From an uncultured Eubacteriales bacterium (GTDB lineage: Bacteria; Bacillota; Clostridia; Oscillospirales; Oscillospiraceae): 5,580 nucleotides of DNA. Shown piece by piece: positions 1 through 5,493 of this stretch. The number at the start of each line of letters is the position of its first letter. The first letter of the stretch is position 1. Made by a program: the position numbers and the translations under genes. Location: positions 1 through 5,580 of the forward strand of contig URSX01000104.1 of the NCBI GenBank assembly GCA_900550615.1. Reading direction: 5' to 3'. The notes beneath the pieces are model-generated. The model made no database searches, was not told the origin of the DNA, and saw nothing but the letters and a program-made list of their open reading frames with translations.

Positions 1-13
1 CCGCCCCGCTGAT

Positions 14-34
14 ATCTCCGGCTCCGCCGGAGAT
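14..34. repeat. Perfect 9-bp inverted repeat with 3-nt loop, downstream of the kinase gene
   Basis: ATCTCCGGC at 14-22 is exactly complementary to GCCGGAGAT at 26-34, with a 3-base loop (TCC on plus, GGA on minus). It lies 47 bases beyond the stop codon of the minus-strand histidine kinase, so it could sit in the 3' untranslated region of that operon. Neither side has a T tract, so it is not a standard intrinsic terminator. It may be a transcript-end stabilising hairpin or a copy of a short palindromic repeat. The remaining bases of 1-80 show no gene. Confidence 0.55.
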
Positions 35-80
35 CGTCCCTTGTTGCATCTTCGGTATTCCGTCCGTCAAGCACCTGCCG

Positions 81-1706
81 TCATTCCCCGGGAAAGGTCA
101 CGGTGATGGTCGTTCCCTGCTCCGGCTGGCTCTGCAGGTCGATCTGCGCGCTGTGCAGCGCAGCAGCGTGCTTCACAATGGACAGCCCCAGTCCCGTGCC
201 GCCGATAGCACGGCTATGGCTCTTATCCACCCGGTAAAACCGCTCAAACACCCTGCTCTGGTGATCCGGGGGAATGCCGATGCCGGTATCCGCCACCGAC
301 ACATAGACCCCCTGCTCCTGCCGTCCCACCGTTATGGTGACCCGGCCGCCAGGGTGGTTGTATTTTATGGCATTGTCGCAGAGATTGTAGACCATCTCGT
401 GCAGTACCTGCTCCACGCCGTGTACCGTCTGCGCCTGACCCTGCATCTGCAATGTGATCTCCTGCTTTTTTGCGATGGATTCCAGGCTCTGCATCACTTC
501 ATCGCACAGTCCGTACAGCTCCACATCCTTCCACTCCATATCGCAGCCCCCCTCTTCCAACCGGGACAGGTCAATGATATCCTCCACCAGGTTTGTCAGT
601 CGGGCACATTCCTTCTGGATATCCCGGCTGAACTCCCGTACCTTATCAGGCGGCACAAGGCCCTGGCTCATGAGCTCAGCAAACCCGGAGATGGACGTCA
701 AAGGTGTTTTCAGCTCGTGGGACACATTGGCGGAAAATTCTCTTCGCAGCTGTTCCCGCTGCTCCCGCTCCGTCACGTCCATGGACAGCACCACCGCGCC
801 TGTGACCTGGCCGGATTCCAGCACAGGGCTTGCGATTACGGAAAGGGTTCTCTCCCCCTGCTGCACCAGCTGCTCGCACCGCCGGCCGGACAGCGCCTGC
901 TGCGCCGCCTGCCGGAGCCGCCCCTCCGTGCAGCGAGCGATGTTATCCGCTCCCGCCGGCAGGAGCACCGCCGCGCTGTGGTTCTCCGTCAGCACACGCC
1001 CCCTCTGGTCGATGAGCAGGAATCCCTCGCTCATGTTCTCCGTCATGGCGGAAAACTCCCGCATACGGCGGCTCAGCTCGTCCATCTGCCTGCGTATGGT
1101 GTCCTTCTGCTGCTGCAGGCGCTGGGTCAGGGGCTGCAGCTCCGGGTACACGTCCTGGGGGTCATCCGGGGAGATGGCGTTGATGGGCTTCGTGATCTGC
1201 CGGGCCAGCCGCACCGACAGGGCCGCCGTCAGAATGAGCAGCACCGCCACCGTGGCCGCAATGGGCCAGGCCATATTCAGCAGCATGGCCCCCAGACTGC
1301 TCTGCTCCCGGCTCAGGCGCAGCACCGTGCCGTCCTTGAGCCGCAAAGCGTAGTATAGGTTCTTTCGCAGGACCGTGCTGGAATAGTGGCTGCTCCTGCC
1401 GGAGCCCTCCCGCAATGCCTGGGAGACCTCCTCCCGGCTCAGGTGGTTCTCCATACCGGATGCCTTGGCCACGCTGTCATAGAGCACCGTGCCGTCGGAA
1501 TCGATGAGGGTGATGCGGTCCGCAGAGCGTATCTGATCCGGGGAAATGTACTCCAGGCTCTGCTGCAGCTGCTGCGCCTCCTGAGACAGAGAGGCAAAGG
1601 ACTGCTTTTCATAATATCCATACAGGATACCGGAGAAAAGACAGGCCCCCGCCGCCAGCACCAGCAGTGCCAGGCAAAACAGGCTGCGGATGATCTTTCC
1701 GGTCAT
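81..1706 (-). CDS. phoR: PhoR-like membrane sensor histidine kinase
   Basis: This is a 541-residue sensor kinase that would autophosphorylate on a histidine and pass the phosphate to the regulator encoded just upstream. Seen in the protein: a first membrane segment at about residues 7-30, an extracytoplasmic sensor region at about 31-145, a second membrane segment at about 146-167, a short HAMP-like linker (ITKPINAIS at 171-179), a PAS-like region at about 215-312, then the catalytic core. The H box (NVSHELKTPL) has the phosphoacceptor His330. The N box (NLCDNAIKY) has Asn445, the G1 box is DTGIGI at 473-478, the F box is FERFYRVD at 487-494 and the G2 box is GGTGLGL at 502-508, so all catalytic motifs are intact. 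The ATG overlaps the regulator stop codon as ATGA (1703-1706), with GGAGG six bases upstream, suggesting translational coupling. Phosphate sensing is inferred from family resemblance and from the transporter next door; another signal is possible. Confidence 0.93.
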   Translation of the reverse strand: MTGKIIRSLFCLALLVLAAGACLFSGILYGYYEKQSFASLSQEAQQLQQSLEYISPDQIRSADRITLIDSDGTVLYDSVAKASGMENHLSREEVSQALREGSGRSSHYSSTVLRKNLYYALRLKDGTVLRLSREQSSLGAMLLNMAWPIAATVAVLLILTAALSVRLARQITKPINAISPDDPQDVYPELQPLTQRLQQQKDTIRRQMDELSRRMREFSAMTENMSEGFLLIDQRGRVLTENHSAAVLLPAGADNIARCTEGRLRQAAQQALSGRRCEQLVQQGERTLSVIASPVLESGQVTGAVVLSMDVTEREQREQLRREFSANVSHELKTPLTSISGFAELMSQGLVPPDKVREFSRDIQKECARLTNLVEDIIDLSRLEEGGCDMEWKDVELYGLCDEVMQSLESIAKKQEITLQMQGQAQTVHGVEQVLHEMVYNLCDNAIKYNHPGGRVTITVGRQEQGVYVSVADTGIGIPPDHQSRVFERFYRVDKSHSRAIGGTGLGLSIVKHAAALHSAQIDLQSQPEQGTTITVTFPGE

Positions 1707-2377
1707 ACCTGCCCTCCCAGCTTATAGCCCACGCCCCGCACAGTCTCGATCAGGCCGCCGGCCGCCCCCAGCTTTTGCCGCAGAGTACGGATGTGCACAT
1801 CCAGGGTGCGGTTCTCCCGCTCCGCCTCCAAGCCCCATACACGGTCCATCAGCACATCCCTTGTCAGCACCCTGCCCTGCTGCTGTAAAAGCAGCGACAG
1901 GATCTCAAACTCCTTATATGTCAGCAGAACCTCCTGTCCGTTCACCTGTACCTGCCGCCGCTGAGGGCACACATACAGCGGCCCCACCTGCCAGTGCTGC
2001 TCCTGAGGCACTTTTTCCGTGCGGCGCAGCACGGCCCGCACCCGGGCCAGCAGCTCCATCATGCCAAATGGCTTGGATACAAAATCGTCCGCCCCGCAGT
2101 CAAGCCCTGTCACCCGGTCAAACTCCGTATTTTTTGCCGTGAGCATAATGACCGGTATGGCCTGGGTAGCCGATGCGTCCCGCAGCTTTTTCAGAACGGA
2201 CAATCCATCCTCCTCCGGCAGCATCACATCCAGCAGCACCATCTCCGGCAGCTGCCGGCCCACCGCGCGCCAGAACTCCGACGGCCTTTCAAAGCCCGCC
2301 GCATCAAAGCCCTGACTCTGCAGCGCATAGACAACCAATTTACGGATGCTCTCGTCATCCTCCAGCAGATAGATCAT
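1703..2377 (-). CDS. phoB: PhoB/PhoP-like OmpR-family response regulator
   Basis: This is a 224-residue DNA-binding response regulator, the usual length for the OmpR/PhoB family. The receiver domain covers about residues 1-118: the acidic pocket is Glu6-Asp7-Asp8, the phosphoacceptor is Asp50 (LLDVMLP), and the switch residues Thr80 and Lys102 (KPF) are present. A glutamine-rich linker leads to the winged-helix effector domain at about 130-221, with the typical LTYKEFEIL, RVLTRDVLMDRVWG, RTLDVHIRTLRQKLG and ETVRGVGYKL blocks. The ATG is preceded by AGAAGG (complement of 2386-2391) at eight bases. It is the first gene of a two-gene operon with the kinase and is transcribed divergently from the Na+/phosphate transporter. 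Control of phosphate-starvation genes is inferred from sequence style plus this neighbour. In a Bacillus-type nomenclature it would be called PhoP. Confidence 0.93.
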   Translation of the reverse strand: MIYLLEDDESIRKLVVYALQSQGFDAAGFERPSEFWRAVGRQLPEMVLLDVMLPEEDGLSVLKKLRDASATQAIPVIMLTAKNTEFDRVTGLDCGADDFVSKPFGMMELLARVRAVLRRTEKVPQEQHWQVGPLYVCPQRRQVQVNGQEVLLTYKEFEILSLLLQQQGRVLTRDVLMDRVWGLEAERENRTLDVHIRTLRQKLGAAGGLIETVRGVGYKLGGQV

Positions 2378-2400
2378 TCATTTCACCTTCTTCCGACTCC

Positions 2401-2429
2401 ATTATATCGTATTGTTGTAAAAAAGAAAA
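2401..2429 (-). promoter_or_regulatory. Candidate promoter of the phoB-phoR operon
   Basis: On the minus strand a perfect TATAAT -10 box is the complement of 2401-2406. Seventeen bases upstream the -35 position holds only TTTTCT (complement of 2424-2429), a poor match to TTGACA. A consensus -10 with a weak -35 fits a promoter that needs an activator, and a Pho-box-like repeat lies directly upstream. The predicted start is near 2394, giving a leader of about 17 bases before the regulator ATG, just long enough to include the AGAAGG ribosome binding site. Confidence 0.6.
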
Positions 2430-2438
2430 TCCACTTCC

Positions 2439-2455
2439 TGTTAAATCTATCTTAA
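2439..2455 (-). promoter_or_regulatory. Candidate Pho box (PhoP/PhoB binding direct repeat)
   Basis: Read on the minus strand, TTAAGA (complement of 2450-2455) is followed after five bases by TTAACA (complement of 2439-2444). The Bacillus PhoP box consists of TTAACA-like hexamers separated by about five bases (11-bp period). One hexamer matches exactly and the other at five of six positions. On the plus strand the same site reads as TTAAATC twice, at 2441-2447 and 2452-2458. It lies about 45-61 bases upstream of the predicted start of the regulator operon, where an activating response regulator could bind. It is about 105-120 bases upstream of the transporter start, so a role there is less clear. 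Only two convincing hexamers are visible, while a functional Bacillus core box usually has four. Confidence 0.45.
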
Positions 2456-2525
2456 ATCATGGAAAATGTCCTAAAAAATTCATGCGTATTCTCTTGCTTT
2501 TTTCCCTTTGATCGATAAAAATCTG

Positions 2526-2554
2526 TCGACAACAGCCGCTAAATTTTGTATACT
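2526..2554 (+). promoter_or_regulatory. Candidate SigA-type promoter of the Na+/phosphate cotransporter gene
   Basis: TCGACA at 2526-2531 and TATACT at 2549-2554 are separated by exactly 17 bases and each matches the vegetative consensus at five of six positions. The predicted start is near 2561, about 29 bases before the ATG, leaving room for the AGGAGG site at 2574-2579. The -35 box is embedded in the 8-bp palindrome TGTCGACA (2524-2531). Confidence 0.65.
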
Positions 2555-2589
2555 GTTAGATAGACTCTAAATTAGGAGGGGAAAAGCGG

Positions 2590-4350
2590 ATGGGTATATC
2601 CGACGTCATCACCCTGCTGGGCGGTGTAGCGCTGTTCCTGTTCGGCATGAGCCTGATGGGAGACGGCCTGAAAAAAGTTGCCGGCAACAAGCTGGAGCTG
2701 GTGCTTTACCGGCTCAGCAGCACCCCGCTCAAGGGTGTTTTGCTTGGCACAGGCGTCACCGCGGTGATCCAATCGTCCTCGGCCACCTCGGTGATGGTGG
2801 TCGGCTTCGTAAACTCCGGCATGATGCAGGTGAAGCAGGCCATCGGTGTGGTCATGGGTGCCATTCTGGGCACCAGCGTTACCGGCTGGATCCTGTGCCT
2901 GTCCGATCTGTCCGGCGGCAGCGGATGGGTAGAGCTTCTCAGCACCACCACCCTCACAGGGATCGTCGCCATCGTGGGCATCATCCTTCGCATGACCAGC
3001 AAACGCCAGAGCACCCTGTCCGTGGGTAATATTCTCATGGGCTTTGCCGTTTTGATGTTCGGCATGTCCGCCATGAGCGGTGCCGTCGCCCCTCTGAAGG
3101 AAAGCGAAGCCTTTACCGGTATCCTCACCAGCTTCTCCAATCCCTTTCTGGGCATTCTGGTGGGTATTGCCTTCACCAGCATTCTCCAGAGCGCCTCGGC
3201 TGCAGTGGGTATCCTGCAGGCACTGGCAATTACCGGCGCCGTGACCTTTGAGGTGGCCTTTCCCATCACCATGGGCATTGCCATCGGTGCCGCCGTGCCC
3301 GTCCTGCTCAGTGCTCTGGGCGCCAATATCCACGGTCGCCGAACCGCCTTTGTCTACCTGCTGATCGATGTGCTGGGCGTGGTGATCTGGGCCACCGTGT
3401 TCTATATTTTGAACGCCTTCCTCCATTTTTCCTTTATGTCCATGCAAATGACCACCGTTTCCATCGCCCTGCTGAATACGCTGTTCCGCCTGGCCACCGT
3501 CATCGTGCTGGTGCCTTTCATCGGCCTTCTGGAGCGTTTTGTCTGCTTCCTGATTCCCGACAAGCGCGGCGCAGACCCTGCCCAGCTGGAGATGGATCGC
3601 CTGGAGGAGCGCTTCCTGCAGCATCCGGCCCTGGCTATTGAGCAGAGCCGGGAGGTCACCTCCGCCATGGCCAACACCGCCTGCCGCAACCTGGCGAACT
3701 CTATGGATCTCCTCAATGACTACACCGAAAAGGGTTTCCAGCATGTTGAAGAGCAGGAGGACACCATCGACCGCTTTGAGGACAAGCTGGGCACCTATCT
3801 TATGAAGATCACCGTCAAGTCCCTCAATACCCGCCAGAGCGAGGAGGTCTCCAAGTATCTCCACACCATTTCCGACTTTGAGCGCATCGGTGACCACGCG
3901 CTGAATATAGCCCAGTGTGCCAAGGAGATCCACGAGAAGAACATTGTATTCTCCCAAGAGGCCCAGTACGAGCTGACGGTTCTGCAAACGGCCATCCGCG
4001 ACATTCTCCTGCTCTCCGTGGACACCTTCATTGCCAGCGATGTGGAGGATGCCCGCCGGGTAGAGCCTCTGGAGGAGATTGTGGACACCCTCTGCGACGA
4101 GATGAAGAGCCACCACATCGAGCGCCTGCAGCGCGGCGTATGCACCCTGAATCAGGGCTTTGTTTTCAACGACCTGCTGACGAACTTTGAACGCGTGGCC
4201 GACCACTGCTCTAACATCGCCCTGGCCGTCATCGAGCTGCAATCCGACTCCTTCGACACCCACGAGTATGTCCGCAGCCTGAAGCAAATGAAGGATGATT
4301 CCTTCGCCAAGTACTACGACGAGTACAAGCACAAGTATTCCCTGCAATAA
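2590..4350 (+). CDS. Na+/phosphate cotransporter (NaPi-II family) with C-terminal PhoU-like domain
   Basis: This 586-residue inner-membrane protein is predicted to import inorganic phosphate with sodium. The N-terminal half (about 1-325) is strongly hydrophobic and contains the duplicated Na/Pi-cotransporter repeat. The first copy has the signature QSSSAT at 61-66 and GTSVTG at 94-99. The second copy has the related but degenerate QSASAA at 200-205. The cytoplasmic C-terminal half (about 335-560) is helical and PhoU-like, with two copies of the metal-binding type motif: FERIGDHALNIA at 430-441 and FERVADHCSNIA at 533-544. The ATG follows AGGAGG (2574-2579) by ten bases. The gene is monocistronic: it has its own promoter, a strong terminator follows, and the PhoB/PhoR operon runs divergently. 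The length and domain order are typical of bacterial NptA/YjbB-like proteins. Some relatives export rather than import phosphate, so the direction of transport is not settled by sequence. Confidence 0.93.
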   Translation: MGISDVITLLGGVALFLFGMSLMGDGLKKVAGNKLELVLYRLSSTPLKGVLLGTGVTAVIQSSSATSVMVVGFVNSGMMQVKQAIGVVMGAILGTSVTGWILCLSDLSGGSGWVELLSTTTLTGIVAIVGIILRMTSKRQSTLSVGNILMGFAVLMFGMSAMSGAVAPLKESEAFTGILTSFSNPFLGILVGIAFTSILQSASAAVGILQALAITGAVTFEVAFPITMGIAIGAAVPVLLSALGANIHGRRTAFVYLLIDVLGVVIWATVFYILNAFLHFSFMSMQMTTVSIALLNTLFRLATVIVLVPFIGLLERFVCFLIPDKRGADPAQLEMDRLEERFLQHPALAIEQSREVTSAMANTACRNLANSMDLLNDYTEKGFQHVEEQEDTIDRFEDKLGTYLMKITVKSLNTRQSEEVSKYLHTISDFERIGDHALNIAQCAKEIHEKNIVFSQEAQYELTVLQTAIRDILLLSVDTFIASDVEDARRVEPLEEIVDTLCDEMKSHHIERLQRGVCTLNQGFVFNDLLTNFERVADHCSNIALAVIELQSDSFDTHEYVRSLKQMKDDSFAKYYDEYKHKYSLQ

Positions 4351-4365
4351 TATCCGTTCTGTTCC

Positions 4366-4405
4366 AAAGTCCCTGCCCTTATTCATGGAAGGCAGGGACT
4401 TTTTT
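4366..4405 (+). terminator. Intrinsic terminator of the Na+/phosphate cotransporter gene
   Basis: AAAGTCCCTGCC (4366-4377) pairs perfectly with GGCAGGGACTTT (4391-4402) around a 13-base loop, and the right arm runs into six T residues (4400-4405). It begins 16 bases after the transporter stop codon and separates the phosphate gene from the sporulation pair that follows. The minus strand has only three T residues after the stem, so it acts mainly in the plus direction. Confidence 0.9.
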
Positions 4406-4429
4406 CGTCCCGTCTCCCTGCCCTTCTTT

Positions 4430-4457
4430 CACCCCCGGTGCACCGGGCGCATAGTAT
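4430..4457 (+). promoter_or_regulatory. Weak candidate mother-cell (SigK/SigE-like) promoter for cwlJ-gerQ
   Basis: CACC at 4430-4433, a 16-base spacer and CATAGTAT at 4450-4457 resemble a SigK promoter (mACm, 16-17 bases, CATAnnnTA) with one mismatch in the final TA. The -10 also resembles the SigE -10 (CATACAAT), but no SigE -35 is visible. The start would be near 4463, which would leave out the upstream GTG 4438 and ATG 4456 codons and support the ATG at 4483. The motifs are short, so this rests largely on context: Bacillus cwlJ and gerQ are transcribed in the mother cell. Confidence 0.25.
4434..4447. repeat. Perfect 14-bp palindrome upstream of cwlJ
   Basis: CCCGGTGCACCGGG is perfectly self-complementary without a loop. 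It lies between the transporter terminator and the cwlJ start, exactly in the spacer of the candidate promoter. It could be an operator for a dimeric regulator; nothing in the window identifies one. Confidence 0.4.
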
Positions 4458-4467
4458 GGAGAGCAAT

Positions 4468-4472
4468 GGGAG
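4468..4472 (+). promoter_or_regulatory. Ribosome binding site deciding the cwlJ start
   Basis: GGGAG lies ten bases before the ATG at 4483. The earlier in-frame candidates, GTG at 4438 and ATG at 4456, have no purine-rich Shine-Dalgarno element at a suitable distance. The product from 4483 (146 residues) also matches the length I recall for Bacillus CwlJ (about 142) better than the 161-residue alternative. Confidence 0.6.
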
Positions 4473-4482
4473 CGTGAGAACG

Positions 4483-4923
4483 ATGGCCTACGATGAGCGA
4501 GAGCTGCTGGCCCGGCTCATACAGTGTGAGGCGGGAGGCGAGGGTGAAACCGGAATGAAGGCAGTTGCAGGCGTGGTGATGAACCGGGTCAATGTGGTCG
4601 GCGGCGAGTATGACCGCCTGGGGCAGGGTGACCTGTATAACATCGTGTTCCAGCCGGGGCAGTTTACCTGTCTGTCGGAATATGTCGGCGGGGTTTACAA
4701 CCCTCAGAACATCTACAACATGCGTCCAACCCAGGAAAACTACGACATCGCGGATTGGGCTATTGCCGGCAACCGTCTGCCGATAGTGGGCGATGCCCTA
4801 TGGTTTTACAATCCATATGACCGGTCCTGCCGAGCCAATTTTCCCTCCGGCGTGGGCCAGTTCGCAGAGCGGATCGGGGACCACTGTTTTTACGTCCCCA
4901 CAGATGCTTATTATGAAACTTGA
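4483..4923 (+). CDS. cwlJ: CwlJ-like spore cortex-lytic hydrolase (SleB/CwlJ catalytic domain)
   Basis: This 146-residue protein is essentially only the SleB/CwlJ-type hydrolase domain. It would break down spore cortex peptidoglycan (muramic-delta-lactam containing) during germination. Seen in order: LARLIQCEAGGEGETGM at 9-25, where the conserved Glu16 is the likely catalytic acid of the xEAxGE motif; VAGVVMNRV at 28-36; IVFQPGQF at 54-61; and a C-terminal block ALWFYNP (105-111) and DHCFYVPT (133-140). As I recall Bacillus CwlJ, this block corresponds to its LWYFRP and SHCFYQPT. There is no signal peptide and no peptidoglycan-binding domain, which fits CwlJ, made in the mother cell and held in the coat, and argues against SleB. 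A GerQ-like gene starts 14 bases downstream, the same pairing as in Bacillus, which strengthens the assignment. An upstream GTG at 4438 would add 15 residues but is less likely. Confidence 0.88.
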   Translation: MAYDERELLARLIQCEAGGEGETGMKAVAGVVMNRVNVVGGEYDRLGQGDLYNIVFQPGQFTCLSEYVGGVYNPQNIYNMRPTQENYDIADWAIAGNRLPIVGDALWFYNPYDRSCRANFPSGVGQFAERIGDHCFYVPTDAYYET

Positions 4924-4937
4924 GTGAGGTGTGATGT

Positions 4938-5450
4938 ATGCTGCAAATACATACAGATCCACAGGCGGAGGGCCTGAGCAATCCGTCCGGCGGTGCGGCG
5001 GGCATGAGTCCCAACGTGCTGGGCAGCGACAACATGATGGGCAAGAATCCCAGCCAAAACAGTACCGGCACAACGGGCATGACCCCCATGCAAAGCAGCA
5101 ACATGGCTCTGATCCCCCAGCGTCCGGAGCACATGATGCTCCAGCAGGACGGCATGGAGACCATCGAAGGGCCTGCCGGCAGCCGGGAGGTGACCAACAG
5201 CTCCGTCCGCGGTCTGCTGGCCCGGAATTTGGGTTACTACGTGGTGGCCAGCTTCCTCATGGGCACCCAGCAGGCCATTCAATGGGAGGGGATCCTGGCC
5301 AGTGTGGGCAACGACTATCTGGTGATCTACCAGCCGGATCAGAACCGCTTTGTCAGCGGAGACATTTATTCCCTGAAGTTTGTGGAGTTCCACGAGGATC
5401 AAACCCCCTGCGCCGGGTATCGGCGGCGGGATGCCTATCACGGCTGGTAA
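4938..5450 (+). CDS. gerQ: GerQ-like spore coat protein
   Basis: This 170-residue protein resembles GerQ, an inner-coat protein that in Bacillus is required for CwlJ to be present in the coat and is crosslinked there by transglutaminase. The N-terminal half (about 1-88) is low complexity, rich in Met, Gln, Asn, Pro, Ser and Gly. The conserved domain follows at about 90-152: VRGLLARNLGYYVVASFLM, then QWEGILASVGNDYLVIYQP and SLKFVEF. This matches the family pattern of a W-x-G-I/V-x-x-x-V/A-G-x-D-y/h core followed by a Y/F-x-x-F block. The ATG follows GAGG (4926-4929) by eight bases and the gene is clearly cotranscribed with cwlJ. Only two lysines are visible (36 and 147), whereas Bacillus GerQ uses lysines close to its N-terminus for crosslinking. 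Identity is inferred from the domain pattern plus synteny; the overall sequence is divergent. Confidence 0.8.
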   Translation: MLQIHTDPQAEGLSNPSGGAAGMSPNVLGSDNMMGKNPSQNSTGTTGMTPMQSSNMALIPQRPEHMMLQQDGMETIEGPAGSREVTNSSVRGLLARNLGYYVVASFLMGTQQAIQWEGILASVGNDYLVIYQPDQNRFVSGDIYSLKFVEFHEDQTPCAGYRRRDAYHGW

Positions 5451-5488
5451 AAAAACATCCCCGAAGCGATGCCTTTCGCTTCGGGGAT
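5449..5488 (-). terminator. Intrinsic terminator for a minus-strand gene beyond the right edge
   Basis: ATCCCCGAAGCGA (5457-5469) pairs perfectly over 13 bp with TCGCTTCGGGGAT (5476-5488) around a 6-base loop. On the plus strand the stem is followed by ATATATGAG, which is not T-rich. On the minus strand it is followed after one G by seven T residues (complement of A at 5449-5455). It should therefore stop transcription entering from the right, from a convergent gene outside the window. The T tract overlaps the gerQ stop codon. Weaker use as the cwlJ-gerQ terminator is possible. Confidence 0.75.
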
Positions 5489-5493
5489 ATATG

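Noticed and set aside
153..1358. Long open frames on the plus strand opposite the histidine kinase (153-1358 and 454-1353)
   Set aside because: The kinase on the minus strand has all catalytic motifs intact. The plus-strand translations are His/Arg/Ser-rich with no domain, as expected from antisense frames of GC-rich coding DNA.
2416..2421. TTTACA on the minus strand as the -35 box of the phoB promoter
   Set aside because: It is only nine bases from the TATAAT box, too close for a -35/-10 pair.
2572..4386. Long open frame on the minus strand, opposite the entire transporter gene
   Set aside because: It is codon-aligned with the transporter on the opposite strand, where stop codons would require TTA, CTA or TCA codons on the sense strand, which GC-rich genes avoid. 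The translation is His/Gly/Asp-rich low complexity without any recognisable domain, and it runs through the plus-strand terminator.
4438..4482. Upstream GTG (4438) or ATG (4456) as the cwlJ start
   Set aside because: Neither has a Shine-Dalgarno element. The first lies inside the 14-bp palindrome, and the extra residues do not resemble the family N-terminus. ATG 4483 has GGGAG at ten bases and gives the expected length.
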